Assembly: GCF_008704795.1 (NCBI RefSeq)
Contig: NZ_CP023690.1
Location: forward strand, 2,986,501 to 3,050,500
Direction of reading: 5' to 3'
DNA: 64,000 bases
DNA from: Streptomyces spectabilis
GTDB taxonomy: Bacteria > Actinomycetota > Actinomycetes > Streptomycetales > Streptomycetaceae
Positions 63,987 through 64,000 of the stretch are shown one piece after another. The notes below the pieces were generated by a model. It did not search any database, was not told the DNA's origin, and saw only the letters and a list, made by a program, of their open reading frames with translations. Each line of letters opens with the position of its first letter. Within the stretch, counting starts at the first letter, position 1. Both the position numbers and the translations under genes were made by a program.

Positions 63987-64000
63987 GTCGGCCCCGCCGC

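Overview
The window is chromosomal DNA of a Streptomyces or a very close relative. Coding sequence is very GC-rich with G/C in almost every third position, GTG and TTG starts are used, and the gene set is typical of the genus: glnE, a glnA2-type glutamine synthetase homologue, nadE, panB, an AfsR-like SARP regulator, XRE/DUF397 pairs, an F420 reductase, and DUF3105, DUF305, DUF5990 and DUF6153 proteins. Both edges cut genes: a GH89 alpha-N-acetylglucosaminidase on the left and probably a PhzF-like protein on the right.

From 1 to 19.6 kb: the GH89 enzyme; a membrane-anchored sigma-factor-like protein; an operon of a di-iron-like metal-dependent hydrolase and an iron-sulfur flavin reductase, followed by a TetR gene; an orphan response-regulator/PP2C phosphatase; a GH13 alpha-glucosidase with a LacI regulator; a PAP2 phosphatase; glnE; two tandem VOC proteins; an AAC(3)-type acetyltransferase; and an XRE-DUF5753 regulator with two DUF397 partners.

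From about 20 to 31.2 kb lies a decayed integrative element. The 3' end of the glnA2-like gene occurs twice as an 89-bp direct repeat (20838-20926 and 31126-31214, one mismatch), which marks the element as inserted into the end of that gene while restoring its reading frame. Inside are a broken tyrosine integrase, an N-terminally deleted primase-polymerase facing an N-terminally deleted HTH/TPR regulator, a frameshifted NUDIX gene, a cytosine methyltransferase remnant, a tRNA-Ser 3' fragment, and a 200-bp segment with 34-bp inverted ends. Genes that still look intact are a membrane-anchored sugar-binding-fold protein, a DUF1877 protein, a HEPN-like protein, small proteins, and a low-GC 429-residue protein of unknown function sitting between the integrase and the att site. 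No transfer gene is visible, so the element is probably immobile and retained for its cargo, if at all.

From 31 to 64 kb the core chromosome resumes. It holds glnA2; a nitric-oxide module (flavohemoglobin with an NsrR-like box, convergent and overlapping with nsrR); DUF3105 and DUF305 proteins; an alpha/beta hydrolase; a DUF998 protein; an amino-acid permease; a His-rich DUF6153 protein with a Tat/lipoprotein multicopper oxidase (probably copper handling); and nadE followed by a block of intergenic repeats. Next come an MFS exporter, a membrane endonuclease/phosphatase-family protein, a frameshifted TetR repressor beside an EmrB-type pump that carries a perfect palindromic operator, panB, a DrrAB-type ABC exporter, an AfsR-like regulator, a site-2 protease, the F420 reductase, a sialidase, another MFS protein, methionine aminopeptidase, and an iron-box-controlled heme oxygenase.
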